Source: Bacillota bacterium (GTDB lineage Bacteria; Bacillota; Clostridia; Peptostreptococcales; Anaerovoracaceae). From it: a stretch of 13,633 nucleotides of DNA. Positions within the stretch are counted from its first letter, which is position 1; each line of letters begins with the position of its first letter. The notes beneath the pieces were generated by a model. That model was not told where the DNA came from, made no database searches, and saw only the letters and a list, made by a program, of their open reading frames with translations. Below are positions 13,320 through 13,633 of this stretch, in pieces. The stretch covers positions 1-13,633 of the forward strand of contig JAEENW010000080.1 in the NCBI GenBank assembly GCA_016283945.1, written 5' to 3'. Made by a program: the position numbers and the translations under genes.

Positions 13320-13633
13320 ACAGGATCATAGGCTTCTGCGGAGGCTCAGGAAGCGGCAAGACCACGCTCGCCGAGAGGATAGCCGCTGCGCTCGGAGACC
13401 GCGCCATAGTCATCAACATGGACTCCTTCTACAAGAAGCAGGTCGGCAAGACCTACGAGGAGCGCACTAAGACCAACTACGACCATCCCGACGCCTTCGA
13501 CGCCGAGCTCTTCATCTCCTGCCTGAAGGACCTCAAGGAGGGCCGTCCTACCGAGATACCGGTCTACGACTTCACGATCCACAATCGCAGCGAGGCCGAC
13601 TGGGTCCGCCTCGAGCCGCGCCCGGTGATCATA
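13316..13633 (+). CDS. udk: Uridine kinase (partial, 3' end beyond window)
   Basis: The first 106 codons of a uridine/cytidine kinase, which makes UMP and CMP from the nucleosides and a nucleoside triphosphate. The frame stays open to the last base. Walker A is GGSGSGKT (9-16). The uridine-binding region includes D-S-F-Y-K (36-40) and N-Y-D-H-P-D-A-F (54-61), and IPVYDFTIHNR (81-91) follows the usual Udk pattern (IPVYDYTxHxR). These features separate it from phosphoribulokinase and pantothenate kinase. The start overlaps the tdk stop by 4 nt (ATGA), with GGAGG about 7 nt upstream. Together with cdd it completes a route from cytidine and uridine to nucleotides. Confidence 0.93.
   Translation, partial: MNRIIGFCGGSGSGKTTLAERIAAALGDRAIVINMDSFYKKQVGKTYEERTKTNYDHPDAFDAELFISCLKDLKEGRPTEIPVYDFTIHNRSEADWVRLEPRPVII

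Overview
The window is a GC-rich bacterial segment that is almost entirely a nucleoside uptake, catabolism and salvage locus. The best guess for the host is a Bacillota lineage, probably class Clostridia. Reasons are the lipoprotein signal ending LAAC, the Bacillus/Clostridium-type nucleoside BMP/ABC transporter, a Pdp-type pyrimidine-nucleoside phosphorylase, strong AGGAGG-type ribosome binding sites and intrinsic terminators. Codon use is unusual for a GC-rich genome in that AGG (Arg) and ATA (Ile) are common. The exact lineage cannot be fixed from sequence reading alone.

Layout. (a) 1-1216, minus strand: the first 405 codons of an unrecognised protein with an acidic linker and a long hendecad-repeat coiled coil; it runs off the left edge. 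(b) 1217-1456: divergent intergenic region with two palindromes and promoter-like elements. (c) 1457-1834: small tandem DUF1508 (YegP-like) protein, closed by an intrinsic terminator at 1855-1883. (d) 1897-5897: cdd, a PfkB-family kinase, deoC, deoD and deoB, tightly packed. (e) 5989-7179: nucleoside-binding BMP lipoprotein with its own extended -10 promoter and a strong terminator. (f) 7320-7396: tRNA-Val(GAC) with its own promoter and terminator. (g) 7546-13633: ABC ATPase, two permeases, pdp (deoA-type phosphorylase), tdk and the start of udk, with spacings of 1-4 nt or overlaps, so almost certainly one transcript that continues past the right edge.

How the genes work together. The lipoprotein captures nucleosides and hands them to the ATPase/permease complex. 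Cytidine deaminase turns (deoxy)cytidine into (deoxy)uridine. Pdp and DeoD phosphorolyse pyrimidine and purine nucleosides to bases and (deoxy)ribose-1-phosphate. DeoB moves the phosphate to C5, and DeoC splits deoxyribose-5-phosphate into acetaldehyde and glyceraldehyde-3-phosphate. Tdk and Udk instead phosphorylate thymidine/deoxyuridine and uridine/cytidine for nucleotide synthesis. The PfkB kinase resembles pseudouridine/nucleoside kinases, but its substrate is open. No regulator gene is visible in the window.

I see no mobile element, CRISPR array or clear new multi-gene system. The points most worth checking are Asn206 in DeoD where the catalytic Asp is expected, C33 in the tRNA anticodon loop, a 28-bp near-perfect palindrome upstream of the DUF1508 gene, a terminator placed 13 nt before the cdd start, and the unrecognised hendecad coiled-coil protein.
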